Assembly: GCA_943736015.1 (NCBI GenBank)
Contig: OX031063.1
Coordinates: 5,251,001-5,315,000, forward strand
From: Tridacna crocea
Taxonomy: Eukaryota > Mollusca > Bivalvia > Cardiida > Cardiidae
DNA: 64,000 nucleotides
Direction: 5' to 3'
A program made the position numbers and the translations under genes. The stretch's first letter is position 1; each line of letters begins with the position of its first letter. Under the pieces are notes generated by a model, which was not told the DNA's origin, made no database searches, and worked only from the letters and a program-made list of their open reading frames with translations. Positions 49,245 through 62,200 of this stretch are shown in pieces.

Positions 49245-50779
49245 AATCAAATTCTAACTTTTGTCGCGGTTCTGTCATAATGGAGGTCTTGATAAACAAG
49301 TTTTCTGCTATTGTCTCGTCAGCCGAGCAACCATCTTCGCGAGCCAAGCTTACGATCACCACGTGGATCTTACCTTGGCAGATCGAGCCCGATTTCGAGA
49401 TTCCCGCGGTACGCTCCCTATTGGATGCTAGTTATTATCCCCCTTTACATCATATTTCTGATAGCCAATGAAATATCGTTTTGCAAACCGATTACAGATA
49501 CAATAATTCAACATGAAGCAATAAGCACAAACGCCCTTCGACATTCCATCATCAGGTTCTGCAATATAGCCTAAAACCTCCGATAATTAATTAGTCATAC
49601 TGAATTTTTCTGTAAATACCGTTCGTCTATGTTTTTTCGCTAATAAATCATTACAGATCCTGCACACATCCAAAGAGGTAGTCATGTTTACCTTCTATTT
49701 TTATTCGGAAGGTCGCGACCCCGTTCTATTTTTATCAAAAATGAAATGCTACTAGCGATTTAATTCGCTGCATTTAGAGCTAGCTATAACCAATGAAAAT
49801 ACATATCACGGGAATGTCAAAATCAAGCTCGATCCGCCAAGGGCAGAGTAGCGTAGTGGATCACCACCTTTGGCTTGCGAAGATGCCGAGCAACTAGACC
49901 AGACAGATCTTATTTTAGTCGGTTTCCCTCTAAGCTCAACCTGTGTGTATAATATTGTATATTTTTTGGTGTATCTGAATGCGCTGGCGTCTGACCTACT
50001 TTGAGATACTGATGAAAAATAAATAAATAGAAATTTGTGATTGGTCAAAAAATGTAGACGTGTTTATTTCACGTGCCCTGACTATTTGCTGGCAAATTTG
50101 TTTATTTTACGGGACTCAGCGTATTTGCTGATAAATGTACGTCATTTCTTATTCTTTTAGGTAGATACATGTATTTCTTTTTGTTTGGTTTTGATTCCTT
50201 CTTGATTCAGTTGCCAAAATAATAGGTTAGAAATCAAATCTGGGAATCTTTGAGTTTAATTCTCCCCTTGTGTGAATTTTTCCCTGGTGTGTCCTTTAAC
50301 AAGGTACTGTGGAGCTCCAGTCATGCCTGTGTATCCCTGGTAGAAAGTGAAAAAGTGAGCTGGTGTCCGTCAGCTGATAGTGAACATGGCATGAGACATC
50401 AATTAAACGACAAATTCAAGAAAAATCATTCAAGCAATCTGCCTGCCTACCTGCCTGCCCACCGACCGACTTTGTCTACGTGGCCTACCTTGTACTTAAT
50501 AAACCATTTTATAAATATGCCATTCATTCAACCCATCGATAAATCAGTCACGTTCGATAGCTTTTTTTATGGCATATGCTATTGCTATCGTTACCAGATC
50601 CCTACCCTTGCAGTCACATGACTCTTTGCAATGCGTACCGGTGTCTATCAAAACCAATGACTGCATTCCACAGAAGAATACGTCTCGTTATTATAACTAG
50701 TATCAACTCGGAAGAGGGAGTTTATGCCCTCGAATTTTAGAATGTAAGGCTCCTTGATTGCAGAGTACGACCGATCCAC
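49245..50779. other. Unassigned; patches of GC-richer sequence
   Basis: GC-richer blocks at about 49280-49470, 49806-49945 and 50245-50470 have short open frames (the last with SWCPSADSEHG). None has a recognisable domain and I could not find convincing splice borders. A CTGCCTGCCTACCTGCCTGC simple repeat lies at 50440-50465. Confidence 0.4.
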
Positions 50780-50945
50780 CGATGTTTCATGCCGTTTTTA
50801 ACATAACCTCCATTATATCGCGGTGCCCAATGCACCTACTCATGCATCTCCACAGAATAGTGCTGAGTGGTTAGACAAGAATTAATCCTGTCGTAACAAA
50901 TAACACCTCAGGATGAATTCGGCCTAGCTTCAAATCGAACCAGGG
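50780..50945 (-). mobile_element. tRNA-derived SINE fragment
   Basis: GCCGTTTTTAACATAACCTC with CGCGGTGCCCAATGCACC and ATCCTGTCGTAACAA is the reverse complement of the SINE body and 3' part; the head is replaced by family C sequence. Confidence 0.65.
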
Positions 50946-50967
50946 ACCACTGGATTGCAAACACCGT

Positions 50968-51074
50968 AAGCGTGTAGATCATGATCAGACTGCACAGGAG
51001 GTGCAGTTTGATCTTAAGTCCACACTGTTCGATAGGGAGATTATATTTTTTGATATCGGCTTGAAAGGTTACGT
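50968..51074. mobile_element. Family C hairpin fragment
   Basis: GTAGATCATGATCAGACTGC with GTGCAGTTTGATCTTAAG and CACACTGTTCGATAGGGAGA; runs straight into the family B copy at TTAA. Confidence 0.7.
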
Positions 51075-51303
51075 TTAACCCTTTACTCCATAGATACTCA
51101 TTTCTACGCATTGCCTGTAGTAGACATTTGAAAACATCGTGACAAAAGGTGAAATTGCTCGTGACGAGCAATTTCACCTTTTGTCACAATGTTTTCTATG
51201 CTATCAAATGGTGTAATATACACATAAGGAACGGCTTCATCCTTACTGTTATTTAGGGTCAATTTGAGATACCTTAGAAATGCCTTATGGAGTAAAGGGT
51301 TAA
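51075..51303. mobile_element. TTAA-flanked hairpin MITE, family B
   Basis: TTAA at 51075 and 51300, apex GCTCGTGACGAGC, termini TTAACCCTTTACTCCATAG and GGAGTAAAGGGTTAA. Confidence 0.87.
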
Positions 51304-51599
51304 CTCAATAAACAGAATTAGGGTTAACGACGGAACGGCTGAACTATGCCAAATGAAAGTTAAAATGGTTGATAAATACTGACCGAGGGCTCAGCCATCA
51401 GAGTTAAGCTATAAAAAAAAATGGACAGAACTCAAGGTTAATGGTTTTATCATTTCCTTGTTGACGTTTCTGATTGTTGTCATTATCGCCACAGCAACAA
51501 AAAGTTCCGGTAGAACATCGATTATCCTTTGTGTTTATCGCTTTGTTGTTCGCCACCCTTTGTACCCTTTTCTAGAAATGACAGAGACTTCTTTTGCTT

Positions 51600-51670
51600 T
51601 TTACAGGGAGTGTTGGTCAAGATCAAATGACAGAGAATGTGCAGTCTGATCTTAAATCAACACTATCCAT
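51600..51670. mobile_element. Family C remnant
   Basis: TTGGTCAAGATCAAATGACA with GTGCAGTCTGATCTTAAA and CAACACTATCC. Confidence 0.55.
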
Positions 51671-51949
51671 TATGTTGTGATACATTATGTCATGAAACAG
51701 CCATGGTTTTAGGCCTTAGACTTATATGGTTATTCTTGTGATTTAATGGTTGGATTATTTTTTCTTCGCTTTTATGGCTTTGATTTTCAGTTTCGACATT
51801 TTACTTTTGCCAATAGAATAGAAGAAAAAAACGAACTAAAATTATTTCAGAACGTTACTCGATACTTGAATGAAATTTTCCCTTGACACTATTTTCTGAG
51901 TAATTGCACATTTGTTTTACATTATCAGCTTTACTAAACTAAGGCTAGC

Positions 51950-52795
51950 GAGCTTATTCATGATAAGGTGTCCGTCGTGCGTCCGTCTGTAGGAGCGTGG
52001 GTCGGTCAGTCAGCCTGTCAGTCCGTCCGACATGAGTTAACTATTACTTCTTGTCTGAAACTGCCGATCCATTTTTATCAAACTTATTAGATATTATTCT
52101 GCCATGACCCTCCTGAGGATTCCTTCAAAGAACTTGATTCCTATGCAAGCTCTGATTTCCACGGCAACATAACTGAAAAATGGTCACGATCTTTAAAACT
52201 CATCTTGCTTGAAACCATAAGGTATTTAGCGCTAGCAAATCTGTCATGTAGCTTTGTCTATTTACCTATCCATGAATTAACTAAAATTCTTGAATTATAG
52301 CCCTGGGATCAAAAGTGGTACCACCCCCAAGAGTCACAGCTTTACATGTGCTTTTATGATCATAAAATCGAAAAAAAAAACATACCCCCAGAAAAGATTA
52401 TACAACGATAAATCACGTATTAGCCATGCTTTGTTACGAGCTATCAAATTCATCTGATAGATCCCTTGTAAAAACTATCATCTTTATAGCCATGGGATCA
52501 AAATTGGTACCACCCTTGGGGGTCACAAATTATACATAGACTTAGTTCAAACATATTTATTTTACATAGATTGAGAAACAGTTTCCTACAACTTATACTA
52601 ATCTCTCTCGATCCTGCTTTGATTGGCTTATACAGTGAAAATTTCAAACATAGTTTGCACCTCAATGTAAGGCCTTGGTCTACCGATTTGGCATGCTGGT
52701 TCAGACAGAAGACCTTTATCTAGACGTCCTATTTATTGCCCGAGGGTCAAAACTTTCCCTACTCTGTGGGTCATAAGTTCCACAGGGGTTCATAA
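51950..52795. repeat. Probable dispersed repeat with GTCCGT head
   Basis: CGTCCGTCTGTAGGAGCGTG with CAGTCCGTCCGACATGAG, then ACTTCTTGTCTGAAACTGCC and GATCCATTTTTATCAAACTT. This phrase pattern is common in molluscan interspersed repeats, and a degenerate inner repeat (ATCAAAAGTGGTACCACCCC at 52310, ATCAAAATTGGTACCACCCT at 52497) supports it. Only one copy is in the window, so the ends are not defined. Confidence 0.45.
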
Positions 52796-52850
52796 CATGA
52801 AGATTGAAAGAACCATCTGGTTTCTGACCGTGCGGTCTAAGCTTACTACT

Positions 52851-53280
52851 ATACTACTCAAACTTTGATAGGGATCACTTACACATTTCTGTATGGGTTT
52901 ACAAGTTACAACAGTTTTGCATAAACTCTTTATCATACAGTAAATCTCTAGATTGGTCCAAGTTGATAGCATTTGCTGTCCAAAAACTGAATGCAACGTG
53001 CACTATGCTGGCTGTCATGCGGTAGAAAACAGTTTTGAAAAAGGAGAAAATGCTGGTATCCAGCATTTTCTCCTTTTCCAACAATGTTTTCCAAAGGCTT
53101 CTTTCCCAGTGTCTTTAACACTCGGCATTGTGAGGTAAAGGCTTAAAGACCCATTTCCAGTGGTCATTTTATTGCTCAGTGTGGCAATGCAACTTATTGT
53201 AAAACCATACATGATACATGCCACATATATATTTACAGTGAATCTTTTAGGGTGATCCCTAGCAAATTTTGAGTAGTATA
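52851..53280 (-). mobile_element. Composite TIR element carrying a TTAA MITE (copy 2, inverted)
   Basis: Reverse-complement match to 22738-23170 over its whole length, including outer ends ATACTACTCAAAATTTGCTA / AAACTTTGATAGGGATCAC and the inner family A MITE (52921-53146) at the same position. Confidence 0.8.
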
Positions 53281-53360
53281 TTTACATGCAGCTTTATCTA
53301 GGAGAATTGTCGCGAGATTGTTGAAATTATAGCCCAAGGCAAAAGACATTTTACAAAGGC

Positions 53361-53590
53361 TTAACTCTATACCAAACGACAAAATTCTATCTGGTCCAAA
53401 TTGAAAGCACGTGCAGAAGACTGATTAAAGGTAAAAAAAAAAGAAAATTGTTTCCAGCAAGGTAGAAAACACAGTTGTTAATGGAGAAAATGCTAATCAT
53501 CAGCATTTTCTCATTTTCCCACAGTTTTCAAAAGGTTTTCTGTCTCAGGGTCGTAAAAACCAGGGATTGTTTGGTAAATGATGAAATGGT
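53361..53590. mobile_element. TTAA-type hairpin MITE, family A (degraded right end)
   Basis: Starts TTAACTCTATACCAAACGAC, hairpin GGAGAAAATGCTAATCATCA with GCATTTTCTC (apex altered on both arms), ends GATTGTTTGGTAAATG. Confidence 0.75.
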
Positions 53591-53734
53591 GGAAACTTTA
53601 ATATTCTTAACCAAGTCATTGTGATTCAAACTGCTGTTGTACTGATGAAGAGAAATAAATGATGTTATAACAGACTTACAGTTTCTTATTATTAACCTCC
53701 CTTGATAATCAAACTACACTGTTACATGGTATGT

Positions 53735-53805
53735 GTTGGGATGTAACTTTTTTGGAGAGAAAAATGTGTGTGTTGGGATGTAACTTTTTTGGAGAGAAAA
53801 AGTTC
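53735..53805. repeat. Short tandem duplication
   Basis: GTTGGGATGTAACTTTTTTG with GAGAGAAAAA occurs twice, 39 bp apart. Confidence 0.85.
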
Positions 53806-54086
53806 AGTTTTCGATAACAAGTGATTTATTTTGATGTTAATAGTCATGCTGAAATGAGTGTCATAATTAGTATAGAGTAAGGTTTCTATCATTCAGTTTT
53901 TCCAGAACTTTGCCATTCATCCCATTTAAAAACATGATTTCTGGTTCCAAGACCAAGGACACATTCTTGTCAAAGCGCTTTTTGTTATAGCTCATCGATA
54001 TTAGGCCTATATGATACTAAATAAGACCTCCAAAATATTCTTAGATATAATATTTTCATTTGAAGAAGATTTGGATTTTGAACGAG

Positions 54087-54123
54087 GAGTGGGGCGGGGG
54101 GCGGGGGGCGGGGGGCGGGGAAC
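54087..54123 (+). repeat. G-rich (GGGGCGG)n tract
   Basis: Five or more runs of four or more G's separated by single C's. It meets the G-quadruplex pattern easily. Intergenic as far as I can tell. Confidence 0.85.
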
Positions 54124-54419
54124 GGCGTTTTTTCTCCATTTATTATTAAAAAAGAGAACATAAATGGTTTGCCCGTAGTATTTATTAGCCAAAACGTGTT
54201 AAAAAGAAACACGGATTACTGGTGAAGTTGTCATAAAAGTGATTTCTCAATTCAAATTTCCAGCCAATGTACCTTAAATAATCTCTTTTCAGAAGGAAAA
54301 GTCACAAATCCTTTTCAGACTTAGGCTGGTGTATACTTTTACACTAGACAATTATTCTACAAAAAAAATCAAACCAAATGTACAGTCCTTTTTCTGGGGA
54401 GCAGACTCAAGAAATTGTC

Positions 54420-54590
54420 TAAGAAGGATACTTTATGCAGGTAATACCGAGCCGGTCACTAGTATTTTCACCCTCCTTTTCCAAACTGTTTTCGAAATAT
54501 CTTCTTTTTTTATTTTTTCGAAATATCTTCTTTTTTTTTTAAATTCAGGGTCGTTAAAACTGGTGATTGAGCTGTAAAGGGTTGTCACAG
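54420..54590. mobile_element. Degenerate family A remnant
   Basis: AGTATTTTCACCCTCCTTTT with CCAAACTGTTTTCGAAATA, a duplicated TTTTCGAAATATCTTC, and the end AACTGGTGATTGAGCTG plus TAAAGGGTTG. Confidence 0.5.
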
Positions 54591-55179
54591 GACGAATATC
54601 ACAGAATCACGGATGTCCCGCAAGTTTCCGGTTAAAAGTAAGCTTACAGGTGTCATTATACAAAATATTTGTTATACTGCCAATTTAAACAGAATTTCTA
54701 ACACATTAATGTTTTGATGTCTTATAAAACCGTGATTCTGTGAAATTTTATTGTGACGTGTTCTGGTTAGTAGATATGGCATATCTTATAGATATAAACT
54801 ATCATACAACACGACAGAAAAATTGATCTTCATACTTACATGTACTTTTGTCTGGTTATCTCTGCAGTTTTATCAAGCAGATTTCATACGAGCATGTGAA
54901 TCAGTTATCTATGTTGTACGTGGATGTTCTGTTTAAATTAGATCTCTCTGTTTAAAAAGGCGGATTTAGAAGATAGTTTGTTTACCATTTTTATTATACC
55001 AGAGATGGCAATCGAATTAAAAGGTAAGTTTCCTCCATGTAAGTTGTAAGTAAGGACTGACGGATGGAAGAACTGACGGATGGAAGGACGGACAACGCTA
55101 AAACTGTATTCCTCCGCCTTCGGTGGGGAATAAAAAAGGAATGTAGGGTGAATGTCAGCTGATTGGTGATTTACATCTG
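54591..55179. other. Unassigned spacer; repeat fragment at 55010-55130
   Basis: 55045-55130 has ACGGATGGAAGAACTGACGG and CCGCCTTCGGTGGGGAATAA, a phrase common in molluscan dispersed repeats. The rest is featureless. Confidence 0.4.
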
Positions 55180-55378
55180 CATAATCCTTTTCCTGCTAAA
55201 TTGCTAAAATCAGATTTTGAATCCGATACTAATAACCCAAGTATTGCTGTTTCAAAGTAATATCTTGGGGACAAATATCTCCTTATCGGACAGTGTAAAT
55301 CAAAGATCAGACTGCACGATCTTGATCTACACTGCCCACTAAAGGTAAAGGAGTCGCGCTTAGCTGCTACAGGGTTAA
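55180..55378. mobile_element. TTAA-type hairpin MITE, family C (full length, short stem)
   Basis: Left CCTGCTAAATTGCTAAAATC, stem GTAAATCAAAGATCAGACTG with GATCTTGATCTACACTG, right GCGCTTAGCTGCTACAGGGT then TAAG. The apex of the hairpin is deleted. Confidence 0.78.
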
Positions 55379-56231
55379 GATAGCTTAACAATATCTCGGT
55401 CACGGTAAATGCCAAGTAAAAGACACAATACCTCTATTTGAGTAAATGTTAACCTCGAGTCAGTTGTTAAGTTCGATTAGATCACGGCTTTACGTAATGA
55501 ATGACCAGACATTCAGAAGAAAATGTTAAGTTCGGACCTGTTGATAAATAGGTCACGGCTTTATGTAATGAATAACAAAACATTCAAAAAGCAATTGTTC
55601 AAAAGAAAGAAGAGCAAAGAATAGCATGCTGCAGGGAAAGAGTGATGTCAAATACAACTTATCTTTATTAAGGCAGAACGCTTAGGTAAGGAGGCAAGGA
55701 TTATAAAGTTATTGTACATGCTTTGATACAATACTGTATTACATGGAATGAGTAAGCTGAAAAAAAAAACAGTCTATAAAATTATATCGGATGAGGCAGC
55801 AGCCGAGTCCAAAATAAAGACTGATACTCAACTGTATAAATTCAATTAAATTCAGTATTGCACAAAAGAATTTTGAATTACCTCATCATTTCACACTTCC
55901 AAACTGACTTTGAAGTAAACGACAGTAACGGGTGATTTCAATTTATATAATAATAAAAAAAGAAGTCAAACATGTCAAAAGAGAGTTTTTAATTTCTTTT
56001 TTTGAAAAATGGAATTCGATGGACTTCTCTTCCGGTCAAATATCGACATCGGGGACTCTGGCCTCTTTCTAAAAAAATCTATATTGGTCTCTATATAGCA
56101 TACACTCTAGAGTAAGATATTCTGTACCTACGTGATAGTATTAAAGTGATTTCATTGGACGTTAAATTGTTGGTGTAAAGTAAAGGATATTATCTGTTAA
56201 CGTTTCATACCTACATGCTTAAAAGCTCTGT
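55379..56231. other. Unassigned spacer
   Basis: A tandem-like pair TTAAGTTCGATTAGATCACG (55466) and TTAAGTTCGGACCTGTTGAT (55527), each followed by GGCTTTAYGTAATGAAT, shows an old ~60-bp duplication. No gene recognised. Confidence 0.45.
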
Positions 56232-56310
56232 TAACCCTGAGGCTATTATGCGTGATTTCGAGTTCTTTTTCGGACAGTGTAGGTAAAGATCAGACTGCAC
56301 AATTTTGAAA
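56232..56310. mobile_element. Truncated family C MITE
   Basis: TTAACCCTGAGGCTATTATG with GGACAGTGTAGGTAAAGATC and AGACTGCAC; the right arm is missing. Confidence 0.65.
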
Positions 56311-56677
56311 ACGTATTATATGGGTTCTAATTATAAAGTAGAAATTTTCATTTTATTCATTTAGAACTTCAATGATTAAATAAGTCCAGGCGATACACCT
56401 TTTCATACTAATTTCAATTCCTTTAATCAGTGTTTCGTGCATCTCTCTTACCATGGTATAATCGACTCTCTCCACATTGAAAGTTTTACTTAGTACACAT
56501 TAAATAAACAATATCGGTATTTAGACTCCAACTATAATATCAAAATTGATTTCGCAGTTACCAAAAGCTAGGACGTGGCTCCAAATTATAATAAGATAAA
56601 CTTTTTTCTTCTACTATTTCCTGTTAAAGGAAGCATTAAGCCACAAATATCTACGATACTGTGTGTTTGCTTCACAG

Positions 56678-56783
56678 AATGCTTTGATGAGGTAGCAGTG
56701 CTGATACCGATTGGTGTGGAGTTGATTTTTATCGTCATTCTTTCAATACTTGTACACTACTTGTGGCAGAAAGGCAGAACAAG
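56678..56783 (+). CDS. Membrane/coiled-coil gene, transmembrane exon
   Basis: The acceptor TTTGCTTCACAG precedes AATGCTTTG; donor is AACAAG|GTAAGTA. It encodes the transmembrane helix and WQKGRT. A second possible acceptor (CCTGTTAAAG, exon from 56630) would add residues SIKPQISTILCVCF in the same frame; I prefer the downstream one for its better pyrimidine tract. Confidence 0.6.
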
Positions 56784-59224
56784 GTAAGTACCACTCTCTG
56801 GACAGTTCTGTTTTTTGTCAAGAATGAACTATCCCTTAAACTTTTCATCTATTCAAAAGCCATTGAGAGTCAAAAACACCAATTTTACCCCAAAGGAACG
56901 TCGGTAAGTACCTTTGTTTATAAATCATATGTCCTGTAACACGCCAAAAGGGGAATTCGAACAGTTGCGTAGAGTGTCGTCTTGGATTAGTCTGCGCACT
57001 CCCCGAAGGATAATCCGAAACGACACTTTCAGTTTTTATGTAATTTTCTGTTTTGCGCATGTCTACTGTGGCACAAAATCCAAGGTAGTCGTAAAGTGCC
57101 GTGTCGGATCAGCCTGCGCGGACTGCGCAGGCTGATCCGAGACGACACTTTACGCAAATGTCCCAATGCCCCTTTTCGCGTGTTGCAAGCCATATAATAT
57201 TGTGTAATAAAATTCAAGATTCAAAACCAGACTAATTGTGCCTGTAAAATAAGATTTTTACTTTCTGTTTAGTTCTGGTACAAAAATTTGGTGTATGTAC
57301 TTGTTTGTAACAACAATGATTTTTACAATCAAATTTAGTCATTCGATATATATGGACCTATTTCTCAAAAAAGGGACTAAATAAAGTAATGCAGGATACT
57401 TATTCGACAAATTCAACTTTTTAGCGCCTTATATTGGTGCAATATATTCTACAATGGCGCTAGACAGAAGAACTTTTAATGAAAAATAACTTAACAAAAT
57501 TATGTAAAAAAATACATGTATATGTCGTAGGCCAGATTGGAATCTAGGCAGATCCGGAATCCGGCTAGGCAGATCTGGAATCTGCCTAGACCAAATTAGA
57601 ATTCTAATTTGGTGTAGGCCAAATTAGAATTCTTGTTTGGTCTAGGCAGATTCTGGATCTGCCTGGGCCAAATTAGAATTCCAGTTTGGCTAGGCAGATA
57701 CAGGATCTGCCTAGACCAAACTGGAATCGGTTTTATTTTTTAAAACCTCTTCAGTGGATTTGATAAAGAGAAAAGCAAAGTGTATTAATTATTTCAATTT
57801 TAATAATTAAACTTTTCACCATACATGTAATATCAAATAAAAACATTAATTTTATACATAAGAAAAAAAATGTTAGTTATGAAATTATCATGGTCATTGA
57901 AAAACCTTTGAGAAACATTGTAGGAAAAGGAGAACATGTTGGATATCATCTTTCTTTTTCAACATTGTTTTTCAGAGCTTTCTTTTGCATGGTTGTTAAA
58001 ACTCTGGATTATGTGTTAGTGGGTTGGACTGATTAACACTTTACCAAACGACAAAATTTTGGACTGAACGCATTTGCTGATGACAAATTAAATGAAACTG
58101 AAACAATGGTTTTTGTTGTTGATAGGGTGGATAGAAAACACTGTGGGAAAAGGAGAAGATGCTGCTTACCAACATTTTCTCCTTTTCACACATTTATCCT
58201 TCTTTTTTCAAAGAGATGAACAATAATTTTCCAAGAGTTCATTGAATTTATCCTTTTGTTCTGACATTGTTAGGCACTAGTTTACTGTTTGATTGAACAC
58301 TTGAAATGAATGAATTAAACTTGATCAGATGATCCAGTGTTTGACTTTCACACATTTTTGTCTAGCCACGCCTCATGCTTTATAAAATTATGACATATAG
58401 GTTCATTTCCCACATTCACACCTTCATAGCTAAAAAAATACTGCAAATTAACAATATCATGGCAATTAACAACTTTCATTAATCTTAAAGCATCATTTTA
58501 CCAGGTGGGCAGTTTGACCCTCACTTGTCATTAAGTGTCATTAATTGGCATTTATTGGATAAATTAAAGAATATGCAGTTTAAGCAAGTCTCATTTTCCA
58601 ACAATACTTTCTACTAGATTTGTGGATCATTTCTCTCACAGTAATATATCTGTAATCCTATCAATGTTAAGAAAACCACAAAAAAAAAAAAACAACCCCT
58701 CCCCTTCCACAAAAAAAAAAACAGGTTAACAACTGTATGGTAGAATTCTTGGGAAATTAATTTTTGTTTTCCTTTTTCTACAATGCATACCACTTAATAA
58801 TTGGATTATTTTTCAATTTTATCAGTCATAACAATCCACATGAGTTTTTTTTTTTAAAGCAATTTATCTTCTTCCCACAATTATTTTTCCACACAAAAAA
58901 ATGAAACTTTCAAAATTTATACTAACTCTGAATTTCTGATTGAAACCTCTTTTATTTTTGGGTTTCGATTAAATCAGATGGTTTATACTGTAAATAGTCA
59001 CAATGTAATGAGAAATTATTCCGATTTGGTCTAGGCAGATTCTGGATCTGCCTAGCCAAACTGGAATTCTTATTTGGTCTAGGCAGATCTGGAATCTGTC
59101 TGGACCAGGGTAGAATTCCAATGTGGTCTAGACCAAAGTAGAATTCCAATTTGGTCTAGGCGGATTCCGGATCTGCCTAGATTCCAGTTTGGCCTACGAC
59201 ATATATATATAAACCTCATTGATT

Positions 59225-59267
<43 letters not shown>

Positions 59268-62200
59268 CCTCATTGATTGACAAAATTAACTTCACTGACA
59301 CATAAACTGCTCACATCAAGGCATTTGCAAAATCAGTGACCTAACCTTGGAACATTTATTACAATCCCATAACTTGCCAGGAACTCCCAAAGATATTTAA
59401 TGGAAACTGATTTGTCTCCCTTTAGTTTTGCTACACAATACTATTGTTCAAAAACAGTGCCCGACATCCCTGATGGTATGCATTAAGAAAATTGCACGAT
59501 TACTGTTACGATTTTTTTTTTCAATGTTTGAATATCTCTACCTATGGATATGTATAATGTATATATGCATAGTATTTGCCTAAGGGCTAATAAAATTAAC
59601 AACTGTGCTTTTTGTTCTATTTAGTTTATTTATCCTCAATTCAGATAAAAGGCTCACAAAAAGTCTCTTCTCTAAAGACTAAAATTACTAAGTCCAAGGC
59701 CAAGTACAACGTATGATACATCTTTATTTATATAAAGTTGAGAGGAGAATTTTCATACCTAAGAAATCACATCCGCGACTTTTAGTTGTGTTACATGTTT
59801 CTGTGTTGTGTGGATGTCTGTTACCTCATAATGTTCTAGCAATGCTCCGAGCATTGCTTAGTTACGTCAAATTCATTTGGAGTACAACTTGATATGAATC
59901 AGCCAGTCGTAAAGCATAGTTTTTTTTTTCAAATTTACTTTGTCGTTTGGACATGACAATTTAATGACTGCTTTGAATGCTTATAAGCTAGAAAACATCA
60001 CCGACGCTGAAAAAAGGGCATAGGTAATACGAGTCAATGCTTTACAGCAAGCATCAGTAGGAAAGTAACAATGTTGGAACACTTAAATGTCCTAGCTTAG
60101 GCTCACCACATTTCCGATGTTACTTGCCTGGTATATATCTATATCGATGTACTTGTATGGAATACCACACGTGTCTGTAAGTGTGCACCCGTAGAAAGTT
60201 TTGTTCTAACAACAATAAGATGTATTCTGTTTATTTATTTTCAATCCCCCCCCATACAATTAAGGGATAGACACGATGAAGGTGAAGTCTATGAAAAAGC
60301 TTGAAAGAATGTTAAACGCGTTTTTTAGAAATGCAAATCCAATACTTTAATGTTGCAGTGTGTATAAAAAACTAAAGGTTAAGTAAAGTGATCTTTCTTT
60401 TTATCTAATAGTTCCATGATGAACTTTTACATTCATTTCAGGTCAAGACATACAGCTGTTAAAAACTTTCATGTTGAGGGAGAGGTCGAAGCAGGTGGAA
60501 CATCTTCAAGGTTCATGCTGCGATTATTGACGTTTCATTTAGTTTATTAATGGATCAAGAGGTTAACAAAGACAAAGGCAACTAAGTCTGAATATTATCA
60601 GATTGGTCAAACAACCATGTAATCCTTTTGTATATCAACCAGTCAAACCTGCATTCTAAACACAATTTACAAATGTTTACCCAGTTTAAATGTTTCTGCG
60701 TTTGCCGTTATCAAAAACTTTGACGTGCCATCTACAGTTTGTGACTATTTTTACACCACCATGTTTAAATTAAATGAGATTGTTATTGACGACACGTAAG
60801 TATTTGAATCATTGATGGCATTTGGTGTTTTTACGCCTTGTGGCGAAGTAACTGTTTTTACTGTTGATAGGGTCTTAAAATTGTTTTTGATATTGCAGTC
60901 ATTCGGTAGAACTGTTGCTAATTTGTGGATCCATATTCCTTCATTTAATGCCCTTCTATTTTTCTATTCCAAATTACTATCGATGTGTCCTTCTTTGAGT
61001 GAAATTTCATTCTAATGTGAATACAGATTGGTTTCTCATTCATTAATTATCCAAAACTAAATTGATAGAAAATAATTTGAACATTAAAGTAGGGGAAGAG
61101 CGTCTAGTTTAACCTACTTAACGTACTGGACCCGTAATAGAAAACAGCTATTTCCACTGTAATATTATCATAGAAAATTTGCTCAGACTAAAGATGAGTA
61201 TTATTGTACTACTTTCACCGAGCTACAATTTCCTTTTTGTCCTTCCTGGAATAATCATTTATAAATCTAAAACCACTACATTTTCATCACAAATGGATAT
61301 GATAATTACCTCCCTTTTCTGAAAACTGACAAAAGTATCAACAAATAATTTCGACATAGACATGAAAGGAATTTCTGGTCGGTTAAAAATGTGCAAAAGT
61401 ATTATATCTGTACGAATCCGTCTTTATCAACTGTCAAGAAATTTTATGCCATGCTGCACTAGGCCTATTACGGGTCCACTACTTTAACTTCTTTTTCGGT
61501 TTCTACATACCAATGATCGATAATGGTTGATCTAAAGTATTAGTAAACAAGAAGTATATTTATAAATTAGATAGACTGCGAAAGAGGTACTGAAATATTA
61601 GTATTTAGACATTTTTTTATGAAATGTAACGTTACTAGCCATTGCTTGTTTTGTCTTTTTTTTTTTTTTCATTTTTTTCAAAAGTAGTATTGGGTTTTAG
61701 GGTTTCGTATTTGAAAAGAAAATCTAAAGAACAGTAATAGAATTATTCTCTACTACATTACTTTGCGATAGTATGATTTGAGACCACAGCGTGTGAATTA
61801 GCGGTATCAATGCTTCTTGATAGTGGTTAAATACAATTTCAAGTAAATTTGCCAGCAGGCGTTGTTGGCACATATCATATTCTTCGAAGATTCGATCTGC
61901 TCCGAGACAATGGTATATTTTGAAGTACAGAGAAAGTTTGAATTCAGGTACTTTTCTTAATATTTCACATCCTGAACACTTCGATCAGTGTAAGAGATTG
62001 TGGTAAAGAAACATTTTGTTACTCTTGTGTTATATATCGATAAAGGTTTTAGTATTGCACGAGTAGCAATAGATTTACTGTTCATAGATATGTAAGATCA
62101 ATCTGAGCATTGAACTGTCGTCGGGATACGAGCTGCCAGGTTTTAAAGATGGTCCTTCAGATTTTGGGACGAAACATTTACAAAAATACAAAAAAGTAAT

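Noticed and set aside
50250-50621. Plus-strand 123-codon ORF as an upstream exon of the membrane gene
   Set aside because: Starts at a non-ATG codon, ends in a CTGCCTGC simple repeat, no splice donor in the needed phase was found and no domain is recognisable.
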